A stretch of 64,000 nucleotides of DNA from Chromobacterium sp. IIBBL 290-4 (GCF_024207115.1 NZ_CP100128.1:2542001-2606000); one strand, 5' to 3'. Shown: positions 1 through 8,926, counted from the stretch's first letter. Notes: a model not told the origin generated them from the letters alone. Made by a program: numbers and translations.

Positions 1-1
1 C

Positions 2-1375
2 ACGCTGTTTGACGGCTGCGATGCGCAAGCGCCCGGCCATTTGCGGCGTCAGCAAGTCGAGCATAGTCCAGGCGCGGTCTTGCTGGATTGTTTGCTTATC
101 GCCCGCTCCGTTTATCAGCAGATCGGCGGGGTGGACGCGGCCTGGCCCGATGAGCTCAGCGCGGCGGCGGATTTCAGCCTTAAGCTGCGCGCGGCGGGCT
201 TGCCGCCGTTATGGACGCCTTTCGCGTCCGCGGTGCGCCATGGCGGAAACGACGAGCTAGGCGACGCCGCGGCCTTGCCTTTGCGCTGGCAAGGCCGGTT
301 GGGCCATGACGGGTCTTACAACCGCCATTTGAGCCTGGATAGCCGGCAAGCCTTCCAGATCGATGATGCGTTTCCGGCGGGATGGGATGGCGCGTTTCAT
401 GAGCGCAATCGGGTATTGGCGCTGCCGGGCGCGTCGGAGGCCGGCGCGGCCAGAATGTCAGCTCCCTTGCGCAAACTGGCGGAGGAAAGCCAGTGCCAAC
501 TGACGATGGCGTCCGCAGGGCAGCGTTTGCCCCGCGAAGGGGAGTTCGAACGCTTGGCGCCGAATACGGTGCTGATGACGGCACGGTTCGAGCCGGAGCA
601 ACTGGATAGATTGCGCGGGCTTAAGCAAAGCCGGCCGGATTTGCTGTCGGTATTGCTGGTGGATGGCATGGAGTCCGGCGCCGATATGAGTCCGCGCTAT
701 GGCATGGCCTACCTTCAGGCGCTGGCGCGCGAGGCGGATCGGATCATCGTGCCCACCGAGACGCTGCGGCAGCAGCTCGGCGGCTTGGCGGCGGACGTCA
801 GATTGATTCCAAGCGCTTTGGACGAGGCCTGCTGGGAGGGGGTGATTTCGCTGCGCCGCACCGGCAGCCGTCCACGCTTGGGTTGGGTGGGAACGGCGGT
901 GGAGGCTGAGGATTTGCTGCTGCTCAGCGGCGTGATGCTGGCGACGGTCGCCGAGGTGGACTGGATCGTATTGGGCGAATGCCCTGAGGTGATCAAGCCG
1001 TATCTGGCGGAATGCCACGCCTATGATCTGGACAGCGAGGGTTTCCCCCGAAAATTGGCCAGCTTGGGCTTGGACCTGGCGGTGCTGCCCAAGGTGGAGG
1101 AGGGGGGCGACGAAACCGCTCGCACCCTGCGCATGCTGCAGTTCGGCATATTGGGCATTCCGGTGATCGCCACTGCGATGGGCGAGCTGCGGGCGGGCGA
1201 GGCGCCGATTACGCGCGTGAGCCGCGATTTGGCCGATTGGGGGCAGGCGGTGCTGCATTTCGCGCGCGATCCTGAAGCCGCCGCCCAGGCCGGCGACGCC
1301 TTGAGCGGCTGGGTGAGGGCGAATCGTCTGTTGAGTCAGCACTTGCCCTCATGGCTGCGGGCAATCAGCCGATAA
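2..1375 (+). CDS. Large multidomain glycosyltransferase, C-terminal part (5' end outside window)
   Basis: The reading frame is open to the left edge, so only the C-terminal ~457 residues are visible. The first ~75 residues match the end of a GT2 (GT-A) domain. The rest, from about residue 130, is a GT-B-like domain that parallels the C-terminal third of the 1292-residue glycosyltransferase at 3475: shared patterns are NRHLSL, RPRLGWVG, DWI.LG, KLASLGLDLAV and a Leu-rich stretch ending in GILG.PV. The GT2 part has lost the conserved Asn-Asp-Val-Asp acidic motif seen in the paralogue (AADFSLKL replaces NDVDFCLKV). Position upstream of flagellin genes suggests a role in flagellin or surface glycan synthesis, which is inference. 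Acceptor and sugar are unknown. Confidence 0.75.
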   Translation, partial: TLFDGCDAQAPGHLRRQQVEHSPGAVLLDCLLIARSVYQQIGGVDAAWPDELSAAADFSLKLRAAGLPPLWTPFASAVRHGGNDELGDAAALPLRWQGRLGHDGSYNRHLSLDSRQAFQIDDAFPAGWDGAFHERNRVLALPGASEAGAARMSAPLRKLAEESQCQLTMASAGQRLPREGEFERLAPNTVLMTARFEPEQLDRLRGLKQSRPDLLSVLLVDGMESGADMSPRYGMAYLQALAREADRIIVPTETLRQQLGGLAADVRLIPSALDEACWEGVISLRRTGSRPRLGWVGTAVEAEDLLLLSGVMLATVAEVDWIVLGECPEVIKPYLAECHAYDLDSEGFPRKLASLGLDLAVLPKVEEGGDETARTLRMLQFGILGIPVIATAMGELRAGEAPITRVSRDLADWGQAVLHFARDPEAAAQAGDALSGWVRANRLLSQHLPSWLRAISR

Positions 1376-1388
1376 AGAGTAAGTCGGC

Positions 1389-1408
1389 CGGCTGCGGGGG
1401 CGCAGCCG
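1389..1408 (+). other. Intergenic hairpin after the first glycosyltransferase gene
   Basis: A perfect 8-bp GC stem with a GGGG loop lies 14 bases after the stop codon. No T-run follows, so it is an mRNA 3'-end structure or a weak terminator at best. Confidence 0.35.
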
Positions 1409-1531
1409 CTCGGATCACCCAAGCGCGCGGTCTTCGCCGCGGGTTTTATTCAGTTCACAGGATTGCGGATTCATGGCGGGCGAGAGGGGAAGGTTCCCGG
1501 CTCTCGCCGGCGATGGATAGTGGAGGGTAGG

Positions 1532-3286
1532 ATGAAGAAACTTTTGCTGGTTGTGCCCATGCACATTTCCTGGGACTCGTTCACCAAGCCTGAGTATTAC
1601 AATGTGCAATTGACCAAGGCTGACGGGAAGGTCTACAACATCCCCCGAACCGACCTGCCCTTGGGCCCCTTGTCCATTTCGGCGTACCTGAAGAAATTCG
1701 TCGATGTCGAGGTCAAGCTGATCGACTTCAACGCCGAGGTCAATGCCCTGGACGCCGTGCCTTTCGATTGCTTCGAGTCCTTGTGCCGTCATTTTTTCCA
1801 GCAGGCCGCGGATTTCGCTCCCGACTTTGTCGGCATCTCGTCCTTGTTCAGCCCATCCTTCCCCAACTTCATGGATTGCGGGCGCATGGCGAAGGAAGTT
1901 TGGCCGGACAGCATCGTAGTGGGCGGAGGCAATATCCCGACCAACAGCTACGAGCAGATTTACCGCGATATGGGCTGCACCTTTTTCGACGCGCTGTGCT
2001 TCGGCGAGGGCGAGAAGCCCATGCTGCACCTGCTGCAGGCGGAGGACGTCCAGGCCTATCTGGCGGGGTCCGAGTCCTGGATCACCCGCCAAAAAGTAGT
2101 GGGCGAGATGCTGTTCGCGCCCAAGCACGACTTTATCGACGATCTGGATGAGATCCCCTTCTTCGATTACGACCTGTGCGATCTCGACAAGCACGAGATC
2201 AACCAGGTGGTGGCGTCCTATCATAATCTGGATAAAACCCGCGGCTTCCATGTGATGACGTCGCGCGGCTGTCCCTTCCTGTGCACCTTCTGCGCCTCGC
2301 ACCGCACGCACGGGCGTTCGATGCGCTATCACTCGCTGGAGCGGGTGCGCGAGGACTTCACCCGGCTGACGGAAAAGTACGGCGCGCAGACGGTGATTTT
2401 CCAGGATGACCACCTGATGGCCGATTCCGACCGGGTGTACAAGATTCTGGACATCGTCAAATCGTTGAACCTGAATTCGGTGTATCAAAACGGCCTGACC
2501 CTGTACGCCTTGGACATGCCCATGCTGCAGGCCTTCTGGGATGCCGGGGTGCGCCATTTGGTGCTGCCGGTGGAAAGCGGCAGCGAGAAGGTGCTGAAAA
2601 AGCAGATGCGCAAGCCGTTGAAGATGAAGATCTCCGAACGGGTGGCCAGGGATTGCCGCGAGTTGGGCATCTATACCAACACCAATATCCTGATCGGCAT
2701 GCCGGGCGAAACCAAGGAAGATCTGGAAGAGGCGCGCCACAATCTGCGCGAGATCGCTTCCAACTGGTTCAATATCGCTTGCGCCAGCCCCATCGTCGGC
2801 AGCGAGATCCACGACATCTCCAAGGCCAAGGGCTATATCAAGATCAATGATTTGGGTTCGGACTACCGCACCGCGGTGATCAATACCGAGGACTTCAGCG
2901 CCGAGTTTATCCAGGAGTATCAATACTTCATGAACCTGGACCTGAATTTTGTTCACAATTACGACTTGCGCTGCGGCAACTACGCCTGGGCGGAACGCGG
3001 GCTGAAGAATGTGTTGCGGCTCAAGAGCGACCACGCTTTCGCCCATTACTATCTGGCCAAGTGCTATCGGGAAAGCGGTCAGGCGGCATTGGCGGAGCAA
3101 CACTACAGCCAATACCTGGAGTCGATCCAGACGCCGTTCTGGGGCCGCTGGGCCTGGGTTTTCGGCCTGGAGGGCGTGGATCGCGGCCAGTGGTCGCGCG
3201 AGCATTACGGCTTGCTGGCCGATATCCTGGACCCGCTTCCCCAGGCGATGCCGTCGGCGGGCGAGCCCATTGCCGCCCAAGCCTGA
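1532..3286 (+). CDS. B12-binding-type radical SAM protein with C-terminal TPR-like region (copy 1)
   Basis: A 584-residue radical SAM enzyme. The N-terminal ~190 residues have a cobalamin-binding-like Rossmann region (VGISSLFSPS, VVGGGNIPT, CFGEGEKP). The radical SAM cluster motif CPFLCTFC places cysteines at 247, 251 and 254, and the later strand motifs VESGSEKVLKK and GMPGETKED are typical of the family. The last ~90 residues are TPR-like (AEQHYSQYLE). The classical B12 DxHxxG motif is not evident. The start at 1532 is chosen because GGAGG precedes it at good spacing; an in-frame ATG at 1463 has no such site. It lies between two glycosyltransferases and just upstream of flagellin. A full-length paralogue is at 17698. 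Methylation or another radical modification of flagellin or its glycan is a hypothesis only. Confidence 0.8.
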   Translation: MKKLLLVVPMHISWDSFTKPEYYNVQLTKADGKVYNIPRTDLPLGPLSISAYLKKFVDVEVKLIDFNAEVNALDAVPFDCFESLCRHFFQQAADFAPDFVGISSLFSPSFPNFMDCGRMAKEVWPDSIVVGGGNIPTNSYEQIYRDMGCTFFDALCFGEGEKPMLHLLQAEDVQAYLAGSESWITRQKVVGEMLFAPKHDFIDDLDEIPFFDYDLCDLDKHEINQVVASYHNLDKTRGFHVMTSRGCPFLCTFCASHRTHGRSMRYHSLERVREDFTRLTEKYGAQTVIFQDDHLMADSDRVYKILDIVKSLNLNSVYQNGLTLYALDMPMLQAFWDAGVRHLVLPVESGSEKVLKKQMRKPLKMKISERVARDCRELGIYTNTNILIGMPGETKEDLEEARHNLREIASNWFNIACASPIVGSEIHDISKAKGYIKINDLGSDYRTAVINTEDFSAEFIQEYQYFMNLDLNFVHNYDLRCGNYAWAERGLKNVLRLKSDHAFAHYYLAKCYRESGQAALAEQHYSQYLESIQTPFWGRWAWVFGLEGVDRGQWSREHYGLLADILDPLPQAMPSAGEPIAAQA

Positions 3287-3308
3287 TCGCATCCGCTTAC
3301 CGCATCGG

Positions 3309-3338
3309 CAGGCCTTGACCTCGGTCCAGGCCTGTTTT
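3309..3338 (+). terminator. Rho-independent terminator after radical SAM gene 1
   Basis: Stem CAGGCCT/AGGCCTG (3309-3315 with 3328-3334) encloses an inner GACC/GGTC pairing and is followed by TTTTCTT. It separates the radical SAM gene from the large glycosyltransferase. Confidence 0.75.
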
Positions 3339-3474
3339 CTTGCGTCATGCGCGGCCATGGCATGCCAAGCCATCTGACTGCTATAGTGGCGCAGACATCG
3401 TTTGCCGGCGCGGCCATGCTTTTTTCTGGCCTCGCGACAGATTCGATTCATTCATGTTCTAGCGAGCCGCAGCC

Positions 3475-6400
3475 ATGAAAACACAGGAAATCAACGTGGA
3501 ATCAAAACAACCTCGCAAACCGCGTATCGGCGTGCTGACACGCGATCTTCAAGACGCCGCCTGTTACAAGCTCCGCCTGGGCGACCCGCTCAGCCTGATG
3601 TCGCCGGTGCTGGAGGCCTATCATTACAAGAACCAGGCCGATCACAGTTTCGAGGGCGTTTATCCCTTTGAGGAGGACCAGGACTTTGTCGATACGATGG
3701 ACATGTTCATCGTCCAACGCTTGTTCCCCTATCCGGAATTCCGGCCCCTGCTGGAGATGATGGTCGAATCCGGCAAGCCCATTGTTTACGAGATCGACGA
3801 CTGGCTGCTCGACATGTCGGAGCAGCACGTGATGTACGCCATCTGCCAGCCTTCTTTCGAGGGCATCGAGTGGCTGTTGCCCAAGTGCTCGCTGGTGACG
3901 GTGTCCACCGAGACCCTGGCTGAGAAAGTCCGGCCTTATAACGACAAGGTTTTCGTCTTTCCCAACTACTTGGCGGCTGACCGTTTGGTGTCGCCGCAGC
4001 CGCACAGCGGCCAAGTGACGATAGGTTTTGCCGGCACCAGCACCCACGCCCAGGATGTGGCGATGATCTCATCGGCGCTGCTGCGCATTTACCACGAGTA
4101 TGCCGGCCAGGTGAAGTTCGTGTTCTGGGGCGATGTGCCGCCGGACTTTGTCGGCATCAAGGATGTGCGCAAGGTGCCGGAATTCGTCACTTATAACGAA
4201 TACCTGTCCGAACTGGCCAAGCTCAAGATAGACATCGGCATCGCGCCGCTGGCGCAGACAGAGTTCAACGATTACAAATCCGATATCAAGTGGCTGGAGT
4301 ACGCGGTGGTCGGCGCGGCCGCCGTGGTGTCCGATGTGCCGTCCTATCAGGATTTGAAGGATACGGAATTGGCCGTCGTCGTCCCCAATACCGAAGACGG
4401 CTGGATGAGCGGCATCAGCAAACTGATCGATGACCCTGACTTGCGCATGCGGCAAGCAGAAGCCGCGCGCAGGCATGTATTGGAAAATCGCCTGCTGGAA
4501 AAGCAGGTGGGCGGTCTGCTGGAAAAATACACAGCATTGCTGCCCGCGCAGCTGAAGCCGCAAGCGCTGACCCAGATGGGCAAGGTGGTGACCTACGCCC
4601 TGGCCGAAAACGATGTGGACGGATTGAAGGCCTACCGCAAGTGGGTGAAGCGCCGCCAATTGCGCGAGGTCCATGCCGAACAGCTGGCTGAGCGCATCAT
4701 GACAGGCTGGAAACATATCCCGACCTTCAATGTGATCATGCTGGCGCCTTCCAGCAGGCTGTCCCGCCTATCGGAAAGCTTCTCCGCGATGGAAAATCTG
4801 CTGTACCGGCATTGGCGTTTGCTGGTGATTTCCGATGCGCCGGAGCCGGACCCGATTTTCAGCGCCAGCCCGCAGCTGGGGTGGGTGCAAGTGGCTGAGA
4901 TGGAGGATGAGCAGCAGATTGCGGCCATGGTCAATGGCATCGTCGCCGATGTGCCAGCCGATTGGGTCATACTATTGCCCGCGGGCGCTCGCTTGCAGCC
5001 CAATGCGCTGGCGCGGCTGGGCGAGGAGATACACGCCCATCCCGAATATGGCGCGATTTATACCGACCATGACGTGGTGTCGCCGATGGGCAAGCGCTTC
5101 CGGCCGGCCTTTTTGCCGGACTTCTCGCCGGAATACCTGCGTTCCATGGACTATATCAGTTACGCCGTGGCATTCAGCAGCGAAGCTTTGGCCAAGATAG
5201 GCGGCATCCGGCCTTATCCGCGCGCGCATTGCTATGACGCCTTGCTGCGCTTGTACGAGGGTTGGGACCGCGCCGCGATCGGCCACGTCGACGATGTGCT
5301 GGTGTCCTTGCCCTGGATCGATCCGAAATGGGACAGCCTGGGCAATGCCGCCCGCCGGGTGGCGCTGGAGGATCACGCCAAACGCTGCGGCCTGCCGGTT
5401 TCGGTGTCCGACGGCCTGGTGCCGGCGACTTACCATTACGAGTACCAGTTGCTGGCGCAGCCATTGGTATCAGTCATCATTCCGACCAAGGACAAGCTGG
5501 AGTGCCTGGCGCCTTGCCTCAACAGCCTGTTCGGCATTACCCGCTATCAGAACTTCGAGGTGCTGATCGTCGATAACGGCTCGGAAGATCCCGAAACCTT
5601 CGAATTCTATGAGTTGGTCCAGGCTCAGTATCCAGACCGGGTGCGGATTCTCAGCTACAACGCGCCGTTCAATTTCTCCGCCCAATGCAATCTCGGAGCG
5701 CGCGAAGCGCGTGGCGAGTACCTGCTGCTGCTCAACAACGATATTGAAATCATTTTCGCCAACTGGCTGGAGCGCTTGCTGGCGACGGCGCAGCAACCGG
5801 GCGTCGGCGCGGTGGGCGCGCGGCTCCTGTATCCGGAAATCGGCCGGGTGCAGCATGCCGGCATCGTGCTGGGCATGCCGGGGGGCATGTATTCGGTGGC
5901 GGACCATGTGTTCGAAAGCATGGATTACCTGTTCCCCGGCTATATGAACCGCAGCCTGACCATGCAGAACTATTCCGCCGTCACCGCGGCCTGCCTGCTG
6001 GTGGAAAAACAGATTTACGATCTGGTGGAGGGCATGAACGAGGAAGTGTTCCAGGTCTGCTTCAATGACGTGGACTTCTGCCTCAAGGTGCAAGCCCAGG
6101 GTTTGCGCAATATCTACAACCCGTTTGTGGTGCTGTATCACCATCACGCCAAGAGCATAGGCCGGGTCACGACGGACCCGCGGCCGGCACTGAAGGCCGC
6201 GGTGCGCGAGCGCGAGGAAATGGAGGCCATGCTTGGGCGCTGGCTGCCGGTGATGGCCAACGATCCGGGCTTCAACCGCCATCTATCACTGCGCACGCCG
6301 CGGGTGGCCATTGAATCCGACCGCATCGTCGCCTGGGACGCCAAGATGCCGGGCCGCAAGAAGGTGTTGGGCATTCCTGTGCCTGGCGGCAGCGGCGAAT

Positions 6401-7353
6401 ATCGTTTGAGCCAGCCTTTGCAAGTGCTGCAAGAGAAGGGCAAGCTGGACGGCGAAATCCACCAGCCCTCTGCCGGCATTCCCACTGTGGTGGAGCTGGC
6501 GCGCCAGGCGCCGGATGCGCTGCTGCTGCACACCGGCATCAGCGACTACATCTATGAAACCATGGATGCCTATCGCCGCTATATCCCGGATCTGCGCATT
6601 GTGTTTGGCCTGGATGACCTGGTGGGCGGCGTGCCGGAAAAGAGCAGCCTGTACGACCACTGGTCGCGCCATTATCCGGATGCCAAGCAGCGGCTGCGCC
6701 GCGTGCTGAAGCTATGCGACGCGGCGGTGGTGTCAACTCAGCCCTTGGCGGACTTCATCCAGAAAATGGTGGGCGAGGTGGCGGTGGTGCCAAACCGGCT
6801 GCGCAGAAGCATCTGGGGCGAGCTGAAGTCGGAACGCCGCTTGGGCGACAAGCCGCGCGTGGGTTGGGTAGGCGCGGGCCAGCATCGCGGCGACCTGGAG
6901 CTGATCCATGAAGTGATCCGCGCCACCCGCAAGGAAGTGGACTGGGTATTCATGGGCATGTGCCTGCCGCAGTTCCGCCCCTATGTGGCCGAGGTCCACC
7001 ATGCCGTTACCTTCGCTGATTACGCGGCCAAAGTGGCGAGCCTGAACTTGGATTTGGCGGTGGCGCCGCTGGAGATCAATCCCTTCAACGAAGCCAAAAG
7101 CAATCTGCGCCTGCTGGAGTACGGCGTGCTGGGCTGGCCTGTGGTCTGCACCGACATCTATCCCTATCAAACCAATAACGCGCCGGTCTGCCGGGTGCCG
7201 AACCGGGCGGAGGCCTGGATCGAAGCGATCCGCGCGCGCGCGAATGATTGGGATGCGTTGGAAAGAGAAGGCGACGCCCTGCGCGGCTGGTTCAACCAGC
7301 ATTACTGGCTGGAAGACCATTACGAAGACTGGTTCCGCATTCTGCACGGCTAG
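3475..7353 (+). CDS. Giant four-domain glycosyltransferase upstream of flagellin
   Basis: A 1292-residue cytoplasmic glycosyltransferase with four apparent domains. Residues ~15-370 are GT-B-like (IGVLTRDL, IVYEIDDWLLD, GFAGTSTHAQD, KWLEYAVVGAA). Residues ~418-640 form a GT-A-like unit with a YTDHD acidic motif near 530. Residues ~664-900 form a canonical GT2 domain (VSVIIPTKD, VDNGSED, LLLNNDIEI with D756, NDVDFCLKV). Residues ~957-1292 form a second GT-B-like unit (KPRVGWVGAGQH, LRLLEYGVLGWPVV). The last unit is paralogous to the C-terminus of the gene at the left edge. No membrane segments or signal peptide are seen. Very large GTs beside flagellin genes are known as flagellin O-glycosyltransferases; that role is inferred here from context. 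A terminator separates it from the flagellin promoter. Confidence 0.85.
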   Translation: MKTQEINVESKQPRKPRIGVLTRDLQDAACYKLRLGDPLSLMSPVLEAYHYKNQADHSFEGVYPFEEDQDFVDTMDMFIVQRLFPYPEFRPLLEMMVESGKPIVYEIDDWLLDMSEQHVMYAICQPSFEGIEWLLPKCSLVTVSTETLAEKVRPYNDKVFVFPNYLAADRLVSPQPHSGQVTIGFAGTSTHAQDVAMISSALLRIYHEYAGQVKFVFWGDVPPDFVGIKDVRKVPEFVTYNEYLSELAKLKIDIGIAPLAQTEFNDYKSDIKWLEYAVVGAAAVVSDVPSYQDLKDTELAVVVPNTEDGWMSGISKLIDDPDLRMRQAEAARRHVLENRLLEKQVGGLLEKYTALLPAQLKPQALTQMGKVVTYALAENDVDGLKAYRKWVKRRQLREVHAEQLAERIMTGWKHIPTFNVIMLAPSSRLSRLSESFSAMENLLYRHWRLLVISDAPEPDPIFSASPQLGWVQVAEMEDEQQIAAMVNGIVADVPADWVILLPAGARLQPNALARLGEEIHAHPEYGAIYTDHDVVSPMGKRFRPAFLPDFSPEYLRSMDYISYAVAFSSEALAKIGGIRPYPRAHCYDALLRLYEGWDRAAIGHVDDVLVSLPWIDPKWDSLGNAARRVALEDHAKRCGLPVSVSDGLVPATYHYEYQLLAQPLVSVIIPTKDKLECLAPCLNSLFGITRYQNFEVLIVDNGSEDPETFEFYELVQAQYPDRVRILSYNAPFNFSAQCNLGAREARGEYLLLLNNDIEIIFANWLERLLATAQQPGVGAVGARLLYPEIGRVQHAGIVLGMPGGMYSVADHVFESMDYLFPGYMNRSLTMQNYSAVTAACLLVEKQIYDLVEGMNEEVFQVCFNDVDFCLKVQAQGLRNIYNPFVVLYHHHAKSIGRVTTDPRPALKAAVREREEMEAMLGRWLPVMANDPGFNRHLSLRTPRVAIESDRIVAWDAKMPGRKKVLGIPVPGGSGEYRLSQPLQVLQEKGKLDGEIHQPSAGIPTVVELARQAPDALLLHTGISDYIYETMDAYRRYIPDLRIVFGLDDLVGGVPEKSSLYDHWSRHYPDAKQRLRRVLKLCDAAVVSTQPLADFIQKMVGEVAVVPNRLRRSIWGELKSERRLGDKPRVGWVGAGQHRGDLELIHEVIRATRKEVDWVFMGMCLPQFRPYVAEVHHAVTFADYAAKVASLNLDLAVAPLEINPFNEAKSNLRLLEYGVLGWPVVCTDIYPYQTNNAPVCRVPNRAEAWIEAIRARANDWDALEREGDALRGWFNQHYWLEDHYEDWFRILHG

Positions 7354-7372
7354 TCAAAACACCTGTCTATCC

Positions 7373-7400
7373 AATGGCCCTGCGGGGCCATTTTCTTTTT
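7373..7400 (+). terminator. Rho-independent terminator after the giant glycosyltransferase
   Basis: Stem AATGGCCC/GGGCCATT with loop TGCG, followed by a T-rich tail (TTCTTTTT). It insulates the following sigma-28 promoter. Confidence 0.8.
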
Positions 7401-7446
7401 CTGAATTCTGCTTTAGCAGGATTTTTTGGTAAAAATACCATTTTCA

Positions 7447-7473
7447 TAAGCATTTCCCTTGTTCGGCCGATTT
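7447..7473 (+). promoter_or_regulatory. Sigma-28 (FliA) promoter of flagellin gene 1
   Basis: TAAGCATT, an 11-base spacer, then GCCGATTT. The spacing equals that of the FliA consensus TAAAGTTT-N11-GCCGATAA, with 5/8 and 6/8 matches. It ends 53 bases before the flagellin start. Confidence 0.75.
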
Positions 7474-7526
7474 TGCATGCATAGGCACGAATTCATTCCG
7501 GCCGTTGGGCCGACAAGGGGAATCAC

Positions 7527-8756
7527 ATGGCAATCACCGTCAATACCAACCTGTCCTCGCTGGGCGCCCAGCTGAACCTGAACAATTCCAGCCAGATGCT
7601 GAACCAGTCGCTGCAACGGCTGTCCTCCGGCCTGCGCATCAACAGCGCCAAGGACGACGCTGCCGGCATGGCGATTTCGCAGACGCTGAATTCCGCTATC
7701 CGCGGCAATAACCAAGCCATTCGCAACGCCAACGATGGCGTATCGGTGGGCCAAACAGCCGAAGGCGCGCTTGGCCAGATCGCCAATAATTTACAGCGCA
7801 TTCGTGAAATCGCAGTGCAAGCCTCTAACGGCGGCGTTAGCGATCAGAACCGTTCGCAGTTGCAAAATGAAGTGGACCAACTGACGCGTGAAATTTCGCG
7901 CTCTATCCAAACCACGGAGTTCAACGGTACCAAGTTGTTGCAAGGTGGCAGCAAGCTGACTTTTCAAGTGGGTTCTAAGGGCCAAGACGATAATAAAATC
8001 AGCATTCAGACGACGAATCTGGCACAAGCGGGGATCGATCCCAGCAAGTCGGCAACAGACTTGGCTGCGCTGGCGACGCAGGCCAAAACGGATGCGGCTA
8101 CGCTTGAAACTAGTTACAAGTCCATTTTTAAAACTGCGCCGACTAATGTAAATGATGCGATCGTAGATACGAACCTGAATACAGGTGTGACGATGCAACG
8201 TGCGCAAGAGTTGCAGCGTGGGCAGTTGAACAAGCAGAACGAATATCTGCAGTTGGACATGGCAGCCAAAAGCAAGCTGGTAGACGATGCCGAAGCGACC
8301 ATTGCCAAAGGGGGGACTGTAGCGAATATTGCAACTTTGCGCGGTGATCGCGATACGGCTAAAGATGCGTTGAGCACTTTTACTAAGAGTAATCCGGCAA
8401 TCGGTACTTCTAGCGGGCTGAATACCTATAATGACAACCTGTCAGCCACCAAGACTGTGGATATTACCAGCCAAGATGCGGCATCTAAGGCCCTCAGCTT
8501 GCTGGATAAGGATATCGCACAGATTTCTGACTTGCGTTCCACTTTTGGCGCGGTGATGAACCGTTTCGATGCCGTGGTCAGCAATCTGAGCAACTACACC
8601 CAGAACCTGACCGCTGCCAACAGCCGCATCATGGATGTGGACTTCGCATCGGAAACTGCCAATCTGACCAGAAACCAGATTCTGCAACAGGCCGGCGGCG
8701 CCATCCTGAAGCAGTCCAACTCCTTGCCGCAAGCCGCGCTGTCGCTGCTGCAATAA
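7527..8756 (+). CDS. fliC: Flagellin 1 (409 aa, with extended central domain)
   Basis: The structural subunit of the flagellar filament, exported by the flagellar type III system. Residues 1-~165 are the D0/D1 N-terminal domain (MAITVNTNLSSL, LSSGLRINSAKDDAAGMAI) and the last ~100 residues are the C-terminal D1/D0 domain (NRFDAVVSNL, MDVDFASETANLTRNQIL, ending ALSLLQ). The central ~150 residues are Ala/Lys/Asp/Thr-rich and look helical (AATLETSYK, QRAQELQRGQ, DDAEATIAKG), not like a classical beta-rich D2/D3. No Cys is present. AAGGGG precedes the ATG. Ser/Thr in the centre are candidate glycosylation sites for the upstream glycosyltransferases (inference). The central part is less GC-rich than the ends. 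Confidence 0.95.
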   Translation: MAITVNTNLSSLGAQLNLNNSSQMLNQSLQRLSSGLRINSAKDDAAGMAISQTLNSAIRGNNQAIRNANDGVSVGQTAEGALGQIANNLQRIREIAVQASNGGVSDQNRSQLQNEVDQLTREISRSIQTTEFNGTKLLQGGSKLTFQVGSKGQDDNKISIQTTNLAQAGIDPSKSATDLAALATQAKTDAATLETSYKSIFKTAPTNVNDAIVDTNLNTGVTMQRAQELQRGQLNKQNEYLQLDMAAKSKLVDDAEATIAKGGTVANIATLRGDRDTAKDALSTFTKSNPAIGTSSGLNTYNDNLSATKTVDITSQDAASKALSLLDKDIAQISDLRSTFGAVMNRFDAVVSNLSNYTQNLTAANSRIMDVDFASETANLTRNQILQQAGGAILKQSNSLPQAALSLLQ

Positions 8757-8776
8757 GGCGTTTAAGCATGAGCTCC

Positions 8777-8798
8777 CCGCGGCCTAGGCTGGCCGCGG
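8777..8798 (+). terminator. Possible terminator hairpin after flagellin 1
   Basis: Stem CCGCGGCC/GGCCGCGG with loop TAGGCT begins 21 bases after the stop. There is no T-run, so it may act as a 3' stabilising structure or a weak terminator. Confidence 0.5.
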
Positions 8799-8874
8799 AG
8801 GCTGGAAAGCGGGATAGGCGAACAATGGAGAAAGCCTGATGAGATAAGGGTTTTGCCGCGATGAGTGAAAGTCA

Positions 8875-8892
8875 AGTGTGAAAATTCACACT
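8875..8892. promoter_or_regulatory. 18-bp operator-like palindrome upstream of flagellin 2 promoter
   Basis: AGTGTGAAAATTCACACT has perfect 8-bp arms around two central bases and ends 8 bp before the sigma-28 -35 element. The core TGTGA-N4-TCACA resembles a CRP half-site pair but with a 4-base spacer where CRP uses 6. The binding protein is unknown, and flagellin 1 lacks this element. Confidence 0.45.
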
Positions 8893-8899
8893 TTGGCTA

Positions 8900-8926
8900 T
8901 AAAGTTCGGAATGCGCTCGCCGATAA
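8900..8926 (+). promoter_or_regulatory. Sigma-28 (FliA) promoter of flagellin gene 2
   Basis: TAAAGTTC, an 11-base spacer (8908-8918), then GCCGATAA. This is 7/8 and 8/8 to the FliA consensus with exact spacing. It indicates independent class III control of the second flagellin. Confidence 0.9.

Noticed and set aside
8877..8890. CRP site at flagellin 2
   Set aside because: The half-sites are separated by 4 bases, while CRP requires 6, so the palindrome is listed only as operator-like.
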